Source: Apoda limacodes
Lineage: Eukaryota > Arthropoda > Insecta > Lepidoptera > Limacodidae
DNA: 64,000 nt
Assembly: GCA_946406115.1 (NCBI GenBank)
Contig: OX291543.1
Location: 32,452,815-32,516,814, forward strand
Reading direction: 5' to 3'
The translations under genes were made by a program, and so were the position numbers. Under the pieces are notes generated by a model, which worked only from the letters and a program-made list of their open reading frames with translations, did not search any database and was not told the DNA's origin. Shown in pieces: positions 32,664 to 44,339 of this stretch (positions are counted from its first letter, which is position 1; the number at the start of each line of letters is the position of its first letter).

Positions 32664-34853
32664 TCACCGTAGCCTATGGACGCTTGCAACACCAGGGGCA
32701 TCACTCGCGCGTTGCCGACCCTTCAGAAATCTAATAACTTCTTTTTTGAAGAACCCCATACTGTAGTCCTTAGAGAAAACCTTGGTAGGGAGCTCATTCC
32801 ACAACCCAAGGGTTCGCGGGAGGAAGTTTCTCTGAAACCGCACTGTTCGCGACCATTTTGTTTCCAAAGTGTGAGAATGAATTCCCTGTCGATGGCGAGC
32901 GGTGCGATGGTAGAAAGTAGCCGTGGGCATCATTTCGAACAATTCCTCAGAACACAATCCATTGTACAAGCGGTAGAACACACACAGGGAGGCAAAGTCT
33001 CTCCTCAGACTTAAGGGTTCGATACCGCAAGTGAGTTTGGGATCGTCGACAATTCTCACAGCCCGTCGTTGAACCGAGTCAAAAGGGCCAAGCTGGTATC
33101 CGGGTGCACCCGCCCAGAGATGGCAGCAGTACTCCATATGGGGCCGGACTTGCGACTTGTAAAGTAGCAACCTTTGCCCCGACGTGAAGTACTGCTTCGC
33201 TCTGTTGAGTACACCAAGTTTTTTGGACGCCAGCTTTACCTTGCCTAGCAAATGATCTCGGAACTGAACATCGCTGGAGATGTCAACGCCAAGGATCCCA
33301 ATGCTCTTGGAGATGGAGAGGGGAGTGTTCTGGAATTGTGGGACTACAGTGAATGGGGTTTTCTTAGCGGTGAACGCGCAGACTTGTGTCTTTGAAGGGT
33401 TGAATCGGACCAAGTTTTCCCGCCCCCAGTCAGAGACCTTGGACAGACCGATCTCGATTTGAGACACAAGTTCTTCACGCTTTTCCTCCACAACGGAACG
33501 TGGGATGCTTGCACGGCCCGTGTAATAAGCGTCTCCAGTACTGTCATCTGCATAGCAATGTATGTTGTTGATGTCCAACATATCATTGATGTGCAGTAGA
33601 AACAGCGTAGGAGACAGCACAGAGCCTTGCGGGACACCAGCAATAATGTCCATGCTATCAGAGCAACTACCGTCAACTACGGCTCGTATGCTTCTGCCGG
33701 ACAAAAAGCTAGCCACCCATTTGCACAAACCCTCGGGCACTCCGTAAGAAGGCAACTTCGATAGAAGACCCCGGTGCCAGACCCGATCGAACGCCTTCGC
33801 TATGTCTAGGCTACATGCCAATGCCTCCCCCTGACTCTCAATGGCTAGTGCCCATCGGTGTGTGAGATACACTAGAAGGTCACCAGTTGAGCGACCGTGG
33901 CGAAAGCCATATTGACGGTCACTGATCAGGTCGTGTTTTTCTAAGTATCTCAAAAGCTGTGTGTTGATCACACGCTCCATCACCTTGGAGAGGAGAGAGG
34001 TTATAGCGATAGGCCTGTAATTCGATGGATCTGATCTATCGCCCTTTTTGGGCACCGGGTGCACATTTGCAGTCTTCCATGAAGACGGAAATTGCCTAGT
34101 GTGGTAGGAAAGCGTGAAGAGGCGCGTGAGTACAGGACATAACTCAGGAGCACACTGCTTAAGCACCACTGCTGGTATGCCGTCTGGCCCACTCGACTTA
34201 TGAACGTCTAGGGAAAGCAACGCCCGCCGGACCTCGCGCTGTGTTATAGTGATTTCCGGCATGGTCTTACCGCACCACGGTAAAGTAGGTGGTACAGCGC
34301 CTTCGTCGTTCACATTCGAGTTAGAGGCAAAGAGACTGCCCAATAGATCGGCTTTCTCTTTTGCACTGTGGGCCAAGTCACCATCGGTCTTTCGCAGTGG
34401 TGGTAATGACGACTGGCAGAAGTTCCCCTCGGCAGCTTTAGCAAGCGACCAGAAAGCACGACTCCCAGAAGGATAGCTCGCAAGTCGCCCACCTATTTTG
34501 CCGATGAATTGGAATTTTGCTCTGGCAGTTGCTTTCTTACTGAACCTCGAGGCAGCATTTAATTTGCGTTTTAACTCAGAAATATTCGGATCCTTATTAT
34601 TACGAGCCGTGGTCCAAGCCTCATACGCAGTTTGCTTAAGAATTTTAGCTTCTCTGCAAGGCCTATTAAACCACGGTCGTTTTTTGACGCCGGCAGCTAC
34701 TCGCAGGTTAGGAATGAAACATTCCATACCAGCGAGGATTGTCTCAGTGACTGCGGCTGCGCAGACGTCAGGATCTTCTGAGCTATAGCAGATCTGCCTC
34801 CACGGGTACGATGCATAAAATTCTCGCAATCCATCCCAGTCACACGACGCCAA
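32664..34853 (-). CDS. LINE-A reverse transcriptase domain
   Basis: A 729-codon open frame. It opens with DWDGLREFYASYPWRQICYS. RT blocks are SSGPDGIPAVVLKQCAPEL, WKTANVHPVPKKGD with YRPIAI, block A LDIAKAFDRVWHRGLL (about 350), block B GVPQGSVLSPTLFLLHIND (about 405) and block C CYADD (about 430). The tail has VRPHMEYCCHLWAGAP, NFLPRTLGLWNELPTKVF and RFLKGRQRA. All expected catalytic Asp residues are present. It should be continuous with the upstream endonuclease frame. The listed start is only the first in-frame start after the frameshift, so the protein as it stands would not be made. Confidence 0.9.
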   Translation of the reverse strand: MASCDWDGLREFYASYPWRQICYSSEDPDVCAAAVTETILAGMECFIPNLRVAAGVKKRPWFNRPCREAKILKQTAYEAWTTARNNKDPNISELKRKLNAASRFSKKATARAKFQFIGKIGGRLASYPSGSRAFWSLAKAAEGNFCQSSLPPLRKTDGDLAHSAKEKADLLGSLFASNSNVNDEGAVPPTLPWCGKTMPEITITQREVRRALLSLDVHKSSGPDGIPAVVLKQCAPELCPVLTRLFTLSYHTRQFPSSWKTANVHPVPKKGDRSDPSNYRPIAITSLLSKVMERVINTQLLRYLEKHDLISDRQYGFRHGRSTGDLLVYLTHRWALAIESQGEALACSLDIAKAFDRVWHRGLLSKLPSYGVPEGLCKWVASFLSGRSIRAVVDGSCSDSMDIIAGVPQGSVLSPTLFLLHINDMLDINNIHCYADDSTGDAYYTGRASIPRSVVEEKREELVSQIEIGLSKVSDWGRENLVRFNPSKTQVCAFTAKKTPFTVVPQFQNTPLSISKSIGILGVDISSDVQFRDHLLGKVKLASKKLGVLNRAKQYFTSGQRLLLYKSQVRPHMEYCCHLWAGAPGYQLGPFDSVQRRAVRIVDDPKLTCGIEPLSLRRDFASLCVFYRLYNGLCSEELFEMMPTATFYHRTARHRQGIHSHTLETKWSRTVRFQRNFLPRTLGLWNELPTKVFSKDYSMGFFKKEVIRFLKGRQRASDAPGVASVHRLR

Positions 34854-35611
34854 TTAGTTGGCCCAGAAGGATCGGGTTGTGTGCATGACAATCGAGTCCG
34901 GATGAGACAGTGGTCCGAGGAGCCAAGAGGCGCATCCACTGAGACGGAGTATCCATCCGGACGTGTAGTCAGCAGAAGGTCCAGTAAGGAGCTTGTATGG
35001 TCCTCTATATCTGGTATTCTCGTTGGAGAAAGTACCAGCTGAGAGAATCCATAGGTCAGCGCAAATTCATGAGCAGATATCCCTGCATAGTTATTGGTTC
35101 GAGAACTGAGCCACTCACGATGGTGGGCGTTAAAGTCTCCCAAAATAACTACTTCTGCTGTAGGATATTGCTCTAGAACTTTGTCAGTCGTCAAACTCAG
35201 GTGCGTGAAGAGTCGAGTTACGTCCGTGTCACCGCTATGAGACCTGTATAGGCACGCATAGATACGAGTGTGGCCCCCATGATCTACGCGCACCCACAAT
35301 ATCGACAGGTCCCTGTCTTCAAGGCTATGAAGTCGGCGACAGCAGATATCCTCCCGGACGAACATACATACACCGGCACGACTCAAAAAATTGTGCTCGA
35401 GTTTGTAGCCGGGATAACGAAGGTATGATGTGTCGGCCGGGCAGGATATCTGCGTCTCCGTTAGAAAAAGAATGGTCGGCTGCGCAGTCTCGAGATGGTG
35501 ATGGACTGCGTTAAGATTTGCGTGAATACCCCTTATGTTGCAAAAATCTACATTATATGTGGATGGAGTAACCGCTGTCAAAACTCTTTTCTTTTTTCTG
35601 TTCCTGGCCAT
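34697..35611 (-). CDS. LINE-A endonuclease domain (frameshifted from RT)
   Basis: Starts MARNRKKKR. It carries an apurinic endonuclease-type fold: DFCNIRGIHANLNAVHHHLE, ILFLTETQ (catalytic Glu), AGVCMFVRED, VVILGDFNAHHREWLSSR (about residues 153-170) and APLGSSDHCLIRTRLS (SDH about 230). It cuts the target DNA for target-primed reverse transcription (family knowledge). The true frame ends near NWRRV; the 19-bp deletion described in the findings then shifts it, and the last 50 codons are an artefact overlapping the RT frame. Confidence 0.85.
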   Translation of the reverse strand: MARNRKKKRVLTAVTPSTYNVDFCNIRGIHANLNAVHHHLETAQPTILFLTETQISCPADTSYLRYPGYKLEHNFLSRAGVCMFVREDICCRRLHSLEDRDLSILWVRVDHGGHTRIYACLYRSHSGDTDVTRLFTHLSLTTDKVLEQYPTAEVVILGDFNAHHREWLSSRTNNYAGISAHEFALTYGFSQLVLSPTRIPDIEDHTSSLLDLLLTTRPDGYSVSVDAPLGSSDHCLIRTRLSCTQPDPSGPTNWRRVTGMDCENFMHRTRGGRSAIAQKILTSAQPQSLRQSSLVWNVSFLTCE

Positions 35612-37307
35612 TTTGTTTGAAGTAACTTAGACTACGGATGAGGATTCACTGCACAGACAGCTTAGAAGACAAAAAGTTGCGGTACTAAGACTGCCGAAGC
35701 TCAACACAGATGATGCGGTTGCTGGCACGGCGGGCGGAAGGGCCCCTGATCCCCCTCTGTTGTAGTAGCCGGGTCCACTCCGGTCTCCTTCTCCGGCACT
35801 ACTACTACTTCAGAGACTTTACACAGGTTGGCGGATCAGCCTCCCAGGGCGGAGATTAAGTGATCCCTGGGTTCGGGAACCCGTTCAACCTGCGGGCGGC
35901 CAGCGGTCAGCCGTTTCATCAGGTCTCCCTGACCGCCGAACCAGCACGCCGCGTCTACGCCGAGCAATGACAGCAACAAGCACCGTCGGTCCTCCGCTGT
36001 CCGCGCAGCGAATCCTCAAAGAGAGAGCTCTGGCAACCTTACTCACCGCCAGGAACACAACACTACTCAATGTTAGTGTTATTGTGGCCGCGGTTTTCTG
36101 TAAGGTGGAGGTACTTCCCCAGTTCGGGCCGCTCATTCGAGCAAGTACTCGCTATGCCCCGCTTTATTTGTTCGGGCAGCTTATTCGAGCGAATACTTGC
36201 AGTGCCCTACCTCTCTTCATCGTCGACATATATAAAGCCTCCTAAGTTCAGATATATTGCTTTACAAGCAGTGTTGCGGTGATAGGCTCACCTCCTGTCA
36301 TGTAGGACACTAAAGTAGTTAGTGAAAAGAAACAATCCCCTAAATAATGATATTATAAATGAATATATGGGGATAAAAACCGTTAAGGCATAAAGATAAA
36401 AAACGAAAAGCATAGTCATTATATCAATTACTTCAAGTCTCACTATACAAATAACTTAAACAAAATAATGGAAAAGAAAAAGAAAAGAGTAACAATTTAA
36501 TTGTGATTGTACTTCACAATTAATTTGTTATTATTTTAGTTAATAAATGACGGTATAGTCATATGAAAGCCAAGGAAGCTGTTTCACAAGTAAAGTTATA
36601 CTAGATAAACACATTTTAACATGTTATAAGTATTGTCAAAGTACGAAAAAGTAAAATCGCAAACAAAAATCGATAATCGAGTAAAAAAATAAAAGTGGTG
36701 GCTGATATTTGAAACAATTTTGATTAGTTCCGGTACCAAATTTCAGCCACCCCGGCTGATAAATGGCACTCCATACAAACAAATGGACCAAACGCCAGCC
36801 GTCTATTAAATTCTAAATCCAGGAGAAAATTGACTTAATTTTTCTTATAAACTGTGCAAAATATTCATTCTTCTTCCCCTAAATTATAAGGATATACCTA
36901 AGCATCTAAGTAAGTGAAATATCGCTTACTAAGTGTCCAGAAAAATCACGCGTTTCTGTTAAAATTTGCGTGTATTGGCACAACAATCTGTAAAATGGAG
37001 ATTAAAAGAACCCTAACGAAAAATAGGAACGATAATTGGAAGATTACGTCGGAAATATATGTTCTTTTAAAAAATAGACCATAGGTGAAGATAAGGCACG
37101 TTACTGCTTATTTATCACAGAAAAAAACATGCCCGGCTTATATTTGGGGGGAGGCTGGTAATAGGAGCATTCACCCTACATAAAAACAACACAATGGCGG
37201 CGGCGGCAGCAGTGCCTTTTCTTTTTTATACTTTTTTGCCAAACTGTACCTTTAGCTACAGACGAATTTAAGCTACAAAAGTTAAGACCATGTGAAGTTC
37301 GACTCTT

Positions 37308-37520
37308 TCGCAGCCTAGTTGGTAGTGTGGCCGTCTGCTGTGCAGAGGGTGTGGGTTCGATTCTCGCACTGGACAAACATTTATGTAATAAACATTTGTG
37401 TTGTCTTGAGTATTTATGTATGATAAGTATGTATTTGCAAAAAAAATAGTATTATATATGTATTTGTATCCATTTTCTGGTGTGCGATGTCCAAAAATAT
37501 TTATTTATATTTAATCATTA
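37308..37520 (+). mobile_element. tRNA-headed SINE
   Basis: The head 'cgcagcctagttggtagtgt' with B box-like 'gtgggttcgattctcgcact' is followed by 'gtaataaacatttgtgttg', 'gagtatttatgtatgataag' and AT-rich tail segments. The tRNA-like part lacks a good acceptor stem, so it is a SINE rather than a tRNA gene. Confidence 0.7.
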
Positions 37521-38014
37521 GCTTATACCGACTGTGGCCATGTGTTAACACAACGTGACTTTGGCACATGTCCTCGCTATAATCCTTAGACAGACATTCT
37601 CTTTTCAAATGTCAACCACGTTGGCAGTGCACGTGAATTGTGATAGTTGCTCTACATAGGTACATAGATTAGATATTACACAAATAACCGACATTCCTAA
37701 TAAACATATTTTAAATATATTTTATTTTATATTTAAAGTAACGTTGAACTGAAATTTATCGCAACGTGTTTTATTTTATGAACAGGTTCAAAATTTATTA
37801 TTTAGTTGTCCGAGCATCATCATGCTTTAAACTTAATATTTTTAACTATACTTAGATAGTTGTTATTATTATAAAGAGCTATTTATCATGATCGCAAACC
37901 AATAGACCACTCTAACTTTACACTTTTTATTTTTCGTTAGGAAAACTGCCATAATAACAAATATTCTATAATAAAATTTTAGGCTTCTTCCTACTTCAGT
38001 TCAAAATAAAGAGC

Positions 38015-38080
38015 CTATTAAAGGACGGACAGACAGACGGGCAGATACTATTAAAGGACGGACAGACAGATGGGCAGATA
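38015..38080. repeat. 33-bp tandem duplication
   Basis: 'ctattaaaggacggacagac' plus 'aga[c/t]gggcagata' occurs twice in tandem, 33 bp apart, with one mismatch. Confidence 0.85.
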
Positions 38081-40284
38081 CGTCTCTACTCAATGATTTG
38101 TTGATAACATATCTCAATGTCTCCACTGCATGTTTTCTTGTAAGCATGTATGTAACTATTTGAGACCTTGCCCTACACCCCCGTTAATGAAAAGGGGGTG
38201 AGTTGTAATAAATAAATGTCAACGTTGTCTGAGCTCGGTGGGTGTTGGCAGAGGGCGTTAGTCCAACCAAACGCCTACGTTTAATAGCCGTGTCAAAGTC
38301 ATTCATTTTTTTTTATTCCAATACGGTTTTTACTTTTTAATCGTCATAGTTATTAAATACTATTTTTTATTTTCGGTTTGGTTTTTTAGGGTCATATCCT
38401 GCAGGCATCAAGTATAGAAGCCTCCATACTATTTTCTAGTCTGCTCCAAATAACAGTTTTGAACAGTTGAATGCTCTAAAGGTTTTACTGAGTTTTACAT
38501 CCAGGGAGACATATAGGTATAAATATATATATTTTTATATAATATTTGTAGATAACTACTTGTAAAAGCTTCACAGAATTCTTGTTACAAGTAACTAGGT
38601 AACCTTAACCTTTTCGTAATCAACACATAAAGCAGCTCCCGTACAATAAACCTCGGAAGAACTTTTTTGTATGTATGTATGCTGTATCTTAAGTTATTTT
38701 TTCACCACTGTACCAGTGCTATGCTAGGTATGTCACGTAAGTAAATTAAGTTCTATACCTATCTACCTTTAGTAGGTACCTACTTACCGTTTATTGTATT
38801 TTGTTGGATTGTAATAAAAAACATGTCAAAAGTACTTATCTACTTTCGAACGAAGCTAACGACTGATAGTAGGTACCTAATGGTTACCAAGGTTATGTTC
38901 ACCTGCCCGCTTACAGCTCTTCTACAAATACTTACCTACCTACTCACTCGTACGATACAGACCGAAAACAACAATTTTGCAAAGTCAGTTATATAATTTA
39001 CTTAGTTTGAGACTAATCGCATGATTAGAGAGCTCTGTTATAGGTGGTTATACATAGGTAGGTGAATCCCTAATAGGTACCTGTTAAAACATTACCTAAT
39101 TCTTGATGCCAGACGCGTTTAATTTTAAAAATTAAACAAATCCGGAGCAGTTTCTTCTATATAAAATAATATACCGAAGGAAGCCTAAGTTTTCGAGGAA
39201 ATTCACAGTTTTATAAATAAGTGCAAAGTTAAGATTTTTTCCGAGTAGGTAGGTAAGTATTAATCTTTACTGTTTACAAACAAATAAGTACTTTTCTATC
39301 ACAGATGAACTAGCCACGTGTAACTCTGATCGAATTGGACCTAATATATAGGTACTTACAGCGGTATTACCATAATCGTGCATAAAACAAGTTATTCCTA
39401 AAAATTTAAATCCCATACCTACTCAATCAAGTAAAAAAATCCTTATTTTAATAAACTGGCATATTTTATTTATTATTGTAAAAAAAAATTTAAAGCACTC
39501 CTAAACAGTTGCTGTCTATAATATTTAACGCTCACGTCATAGTGAAAGTATTTAAAATAACTAGTTATTAAAACGTTGCCGCAAGTTAATTACAGTTTAA
39601 ACTTTTCCGCACTGTCCACGTGATATGGAATGCAGAATTTGTTACGCATTAATAACTGTAAAATTATATTTTTGAGAGCAAAAATAATCAAATAACATGT
39701 TTTTCATTTTCGGATATGTAGGTATTATGTTTAAGAATCTAATCAAATGACAAGAAATTTATAATAGATACATTCGGGTTGAGCCATTATCAGTCAGTGA
39801 ATTAAGCGAAGTGTAGCTCATATAAATAATGTAATTATTAAATATGACTATTCTTTAGAAAAAATGTAACATATAGTATGTTAATATTAATAATAACCAA
39901 TTCTCGCTAAAATTTTTAATGTAACCTATTTTATCGTCCTTTGTTACTTAAAAATCAAAACACGGCGTGAAACAGCATGTGCTCATTTTCTCCTTGTGTT
40001 ACATTCTATAGTTTACATTCCTGCTATGGCGAAATGAAATAACTCAAATACCTATTGATTTAGAATTACAGTATAATTTAAATAGAATATAAAAACTCAC
40101 CCATACAACGGCTAGAAGCCAAATAAAAAAGAAAAATAGATTGCTGCCGTTAGGCGCGCACTTATCCGAAACGTGCGTGTATCTCTGCCAACGACAACAG
40201 ACCAACTGTTTGTTCGATAGAGCTGTTCCTGCGTTATTATATTCCTCGAAACGGTTGTGATTGCAAATAAAATATAACAGTTAT

Positions 40285-40525
40285 TGGGTGCGTTCCATTG
40301 ATGGCCGTTTACTATTTTGACAGCGCGTCCACTGTGTGCCTAGTATGAGTTTTTAACGCTACTATCGCGTGCAGGTCAACGAAATACATGCATGGAAATG
40401 AAGGAGCGTCTGTAGCGCACGCGTTTCGAGATTTCGCCTTTTAATGAGTATTCAAACTCGATAGTAGCGTTACGAATACGCAAAAACTCTCACTAAGCAC
40501 ACTGCTCTACCTCCCGAGCATGTGC
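40285..40525 (+). repeat. Interspersed repeat containing a fold-back insertion
   Basis: The outer parts match 24257-24396. Between 'gcgtccact' and 'gctctacctcccgagcatgt' it carries an extra segment of about 166 bp (40334-40499) with inverted ends GTGTGCCTAG... and ...CTAAGCAC, inner arms 'cgctactatcg' and 'cgatagtagcg', and CACT on both sides (40330-40333; 40500-40503). Confidence 0.65.
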
Positions 40526-41024
40526 AGCCAAATCTTTGAATGCAGTCGAGAAGTGTCATCATAGTGCATTAATTTTTGGTAAACAAAACGAACGAAATGA
40601 ATTCACAGTTTTTGGTATACGATTTTTTTCCAGTTTGATTCTACATTTTATATTTATTTTAAGTATATACATATTATATACTCATTTCATTGTGCAAGTC
40701 ATGCCTCAAGGATTGGGTAGGTACATTTTAGTCCAACTGACAGGTTTATTTTACAATACGGCATAAGATTTACTTACCTGTAAGCCAGTAGGATAAATTT
40801 AATCGATTGTTCAACTACTTGAGAAGTTCGTGGTCCGGTGACATTTAACTATCGAAATCGAAATGCGAAGTTTAGGCCAAGGTTCCTAACCTTCCTTCAC
40901 TTGCATGGGTGACTGCCTAATTTTTTTGAGCTCTTCCGTGTTTTAGAGGGCACGCAAAATTTCTTACCGTTTTTACGATAGGAAAAAATGCTTTTGCGGG
41001 GAGTCCCACTGGGCACCCCCATAA

Positions 41025-41340
41025 TTTATGTTTTTACTCGACTGCCGCAAGAAAGGAGGGTAATGTTTTTCGAGCGTATGTATGTGTATGTCCATTCCTT
41101 TGACACGCCCTACAGCCTAAATGGCTTGACAGATTTTGACATGTGACGTGTCCGTCATGATAGTGTGAGTAACACTAGGCATATTAAAATTTAAATCAAA
41201 ATGGCGGATTTAATGTAGGTTAAAAAAATATTTCTAGACCCTCGAGTTGGGTATTTAAATAAAGGGCAATAAAAGGCGAGGCTAAAAATATATGACACAG
41301 TAAATAGTCAAGTGCGAGTAAAAAATAATTGGCAAAAAAA
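41025..41340 (+). repeat. Interspersed lepidopteran-type repeat, unclassified
   Basis: 'gtttttcgagcgtatgtatg', 'gtccattcctttgacacgcc' and 'gcctaaatggcttgacagat' are phrases I associate with a common lepidopteran repeat. A weaker relative may be present near 62300. Identification from memory only. Confidence 0.35.
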
Positions 41341-41733
41341 TAACAAAAAGAAGTAAACAACAGTTCCTTTTAGTTCTTGCAGTCGGGTTTTTCTATTTAT
41401 TTAATTATTTATTTTTATTATTTCTTTATCATTTTCAAATTTATCATTTTATCGGTTCAAAACAGCGAAGCCTAAGTAAAAGAGTCCTGTTGCTCTTACC
41501 ACAGTCCTACCCTAACCCTTGTCACATCAAAACACAAGTTCTTGGCATAGTCATTCTAATGAACCAAATCTACAACTTTAATTCATACACCTCGTCGTGT
41601 GTACAACCACCATTGTACCCTGTCTCCACAATGACCGGTCTTGATCATTTGCGTCCATTGGCTTTCTGGGGCTCTAACCTTTTAATCTGACCACCTGGTA
41701 TAGTAGGCCGTCCCACTCTGAGTCTTCCAAATC

Positions 41734-42288
41734 AAGTTTCAAATCGTGATCATTCTGTCCAAGGTCTCTGAAAACTTGGTCTGATTATACCCCACGAAGA
41801 CACAAGTCTGCGAGTTCACTGCTGAGAAAACCCCATTCACTAAGATCCCACAATTCCAGAACACACCCCTCACCATCTCCAAGAGCATTGGAAGGAGAGG
41901 AAAGGAGAGACTTTGTGTGTCTTTCGCTTGTATAATGGAATTTGTTCTGAAGATTTGTTCGAAATGTTGACCAGGGCTACAGTCTACCATTGCACCGCTC
42001 GCCATGCGCGAATTCTTCCTCAAAGCTTAGAACCTAAATGGTCACGTACAGTGCAGTATCAGAGAGACTTCCTCCCACGACCGCTTAGGTTGTGAAATGA
42101 GGACCCTGCTAAGGTTTTCTCTAAGGACTATATTATGGGGTTCTTCAAGAAAGAAGTTATTATATTTTTAAAGGGTCGGCAACGTACGAGTGATGCCCCA
42201 GGTGTTGGAAGCGTCTATAGACTGCGGTGATTGTTTACCTTTAGGTGAACCGCAAGCTTGTTTGCCACCTTAGTAGTATAGAAAAAAA
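41734..42288 (+). mobile_element. LINE-A 3' fragment with internal deletion
   Basis: It starts in the region after the RT core ('caaatcgtgatcattctgtc'), then a deletion after 'atctccaagagcattgg' joins it to 'gagactttgtgtgtctttcg'. It continues through the Arg/Leu-rich end ('gagagacttcctcccacgac') to 'gtttgccaccttagtagtat' and a short A tail. Many substitutions; non-functional. Confidence 0.85.
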
Positions 42289-42727
42289 CCTTAATATTTT
42301 GAGCGAGGCTTATGTTAAGTAGTGCTCATTTTTCAAACTGATAATAAAAAGATACCCTATGACGTCTGAAAGTGCTTTAAATTTTGTTTGGAGTTCGTAA
42401 CGTTAATTATTCAAATAACAAGAAATTGCTATTGCTAGATGAGTCCTCAGTTAATGCGGTAAAAAAATATATGTGAAAATTGTACAGTTTCAGGGACCTA
42501 ATTATATGCAGGCACCTCACTATAACTTCATACTTAGGTACTATATGATTTTAAATGTTAGCGACTTGTACATTTTTAAAGAAAATATATTTTACGAGTC
42601 GAAATATTTAAAATATTATCTTGGTCTTCAAGTGAAGGTGCCTGCAAATTTCCCTGCTTCCTGAAGACGACGCTAGGTGACAACAGTCAACCCGTGACCG
42701 TGTTGATCGAAACGTTAAGAAACAAAA

Positions 42728-43365
42728 AACCGGTCAAGTGCGAGTTGGACTCGCGCATCGAGGGTTCCGTACCTACCACCATTTATGTAATCTACAAACA
42801 CAAACAAAAATATTTTCATATTTGAGTTGATTGAATGAAAGGAAAATTGCGGTTTACGATTTATGACGTAATAAAAAAAAACTACTAACTAGATCTCGTT
42901 CAAACCAATTTTCGGTGGAAGTTTGCATGGTAATGTACGTCATATATTTTTTTTAGTTTTGTCATTCTCTTATTTTAGATACACACATTTTACCACTTTG
43001 GAAGTGTCTGTCGCGCAAACTATTCAGTTTAGAAAAAAATTATATAAGCAACCTCAATATCATTTTTGAAGACCTTTAGATAACCCAATACCAATAGATA
43101 ACCCACACGTATGGGGTTGATGAAAAAAACATTTTTGAGTTTTAGTTCTAAGTATGGGGAACCCCAAATATTTTTTTTTTCTATTTTTGTGTAAAAATCT
43201 TAATGCGGTTCACAGAATACATCTAACTACCAAGTTTCAACAGTATAGTTCTTATAGTTTCGGAAAAAAGTGGCTGTGACATACGGACGGACAGACAGAC
43301 AGACATGACGAATCTATTAGGGTTCCGTTTTTTGCCATTTGGCTACGGAACCCTAAAAAGGTATT
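42728..43365 (+). repeat. 'GGGTTCCGTA' interspersed repeat, long copy
   Basis: It opens 'ccggtcaagtgcgagttgga', 'ctcgcgcatcgagggttccg' and closes 'acagacagacagacatgacg', 'gggttccgttttttgccatt', 'ggctacggaaccctaaaaag'. The same family occurs at 52300-52700 (-) and 59108-59555 (+). The two ends are near-complementary (GGGTTCCGT / ACGGAACCC), so the element is partly fold-back. Confidence 0.7.
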
Positions 43366-43944
43366 TATACCTAATATAATATTTACGCGATTGATACTCG
43401 TTAAATATAAAGTCTTTAAAATTAATGAATTAAATTTATAATTGATGATATTCGCCTAAATTTAGGCAACCAAACTATAAAGGAATAAGAAAAAGCAAAC
43501 TTAATGCTATTTATCGGGCAAATTGCAAAGTCACCTCCAGAGGTTTAAATTGGAAAGGTGTAGAACAAGTACCTTTTGAGTATCTAGATAACAGCTGTGG
43601 GCAAAAAGAGTTTCTATATTTTGTTCGCCCGCTAAGATATGTTATTATATTACTAACAACTAATACCTTTGAATATAAGTGAATGAGAAATTAGTACTCC
43701 GTAGCACAGTTTTAAACTAGTACGGAGTGCGAAGAATGATTCTACACATTGTTTAACTATCTCCTATGTGCATTTAGTAGATATTAGTACATAAATTGTA
43801 ACATGTTATGTTAAATTAATAAATTTATATTTATCATATGTATCATTCGTTTGGAATGTAAAATAAATACTAGTACCTGCGTAAAGTATAAGCCGCCGTA
43901 GATGTATGTGTATTTCCTATGTAGGTATATCATGTATATTAAGC

Positions 43945-44335
43945 TAGCTTTTACCCGCGGTTTCACGCGCCTTAAATTCGGTTATCGGTGTAGGATTTCA
44001 ACGGTAACTCCTCAATAATATAAGAAAAACTGACTTACACTTAACGTTTTTATGTAGTCTATGTCCTTCCTCCGAACTTAAAATATCTCCATGCCAAATT
44101 TGCCCGTGGTTCTACCTGCCCTAAATTCGTATATTGGTATGTGATTTCACCGGCAACTCCTCAATTATAGAAAAAAACTGACTCAAACTTAACATTTTCA
44201 AGTAGCCTATGTCCTTTCCCTGGACTCAAACTATCTCCATGCCAAATTTCACCTTAATCTGCGAAGTTGTTTAAGCGTGAAGAGGTAACAGACAGACAGA
44301 GACAGAGTTACTTTCGCATTTATAATATTAATATA
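43945..44335 (+). repeat. 'GGATTTCAACGG' repeat family, two internal units
   Basis: Two successive diverged units, each with 'ctaaattcg.tatcgg..t', 'ggatttcaacgg.aactcct' and 'tatgtcctt', end with 'gcgtgaagaggtaacagaca' and 'gttactttcgcatttataat'. Relatives lie at 55915-56125 and 56335-56712. Confidence 0.7.
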
Positions 44336-44339
44336 GCTA

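Larger units (their letters stand above)
32586..36217 (-). mobile_element. LINE-A near-full-length non-LTR retrotransposon
   Basis: A 3.63-kb element. On the - strand it has a 5' UTR of about 600 bp starting 'aagagaggtagggcactgc', an endonuclease region, a reverse transcriptase region and a 29-nt poly(A) tail (T run 32586-32614). The target duplication CATCG(T) is at 32581-32585 and 36218-36222. The 5' start is the same as in the copy at 46234, which supports full length. Family motifs (AP endonuclease plus RT with YADD, and a final LWNELP block) place it among jockey/CR1-type LINEs; the exact clade was not determined. There is no separate ORF1 in the 5' region. Confidence 0.9.
36223..40280. 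other. Intergenic, AT-rich, repeat remnants only
   Basis: It contains a SINE (37308-37520), a 33-bp duplication (38015-38080) and many short 'aggtacctac' motifs. Splice-like motifs occur (for example a - strand donor near 40774) but no exon with a convincing frame. Confidence 0.35.

Noticed and set aside
32676..34788. Several + strand frames across LINE-A
   Set aside because: All are opposite the 729-codon reverse transcriptase frame and have no family motifs.
37312..37375. Functional tRNA gene
   Set aside because: A and B box-like motifs exist, but the acceptor stem does not pair well and a SINE body follows. The same applies to 24160-24230, 25120-25190 and 2909-2975.
40536..40766. A 76-codon + strand frame with a hydrophobic middle
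   Set aside because: It resembles a membrane segment only because AT-rich DNA encodes Phe/Ile/Leu. No splice partner or family match was seen.
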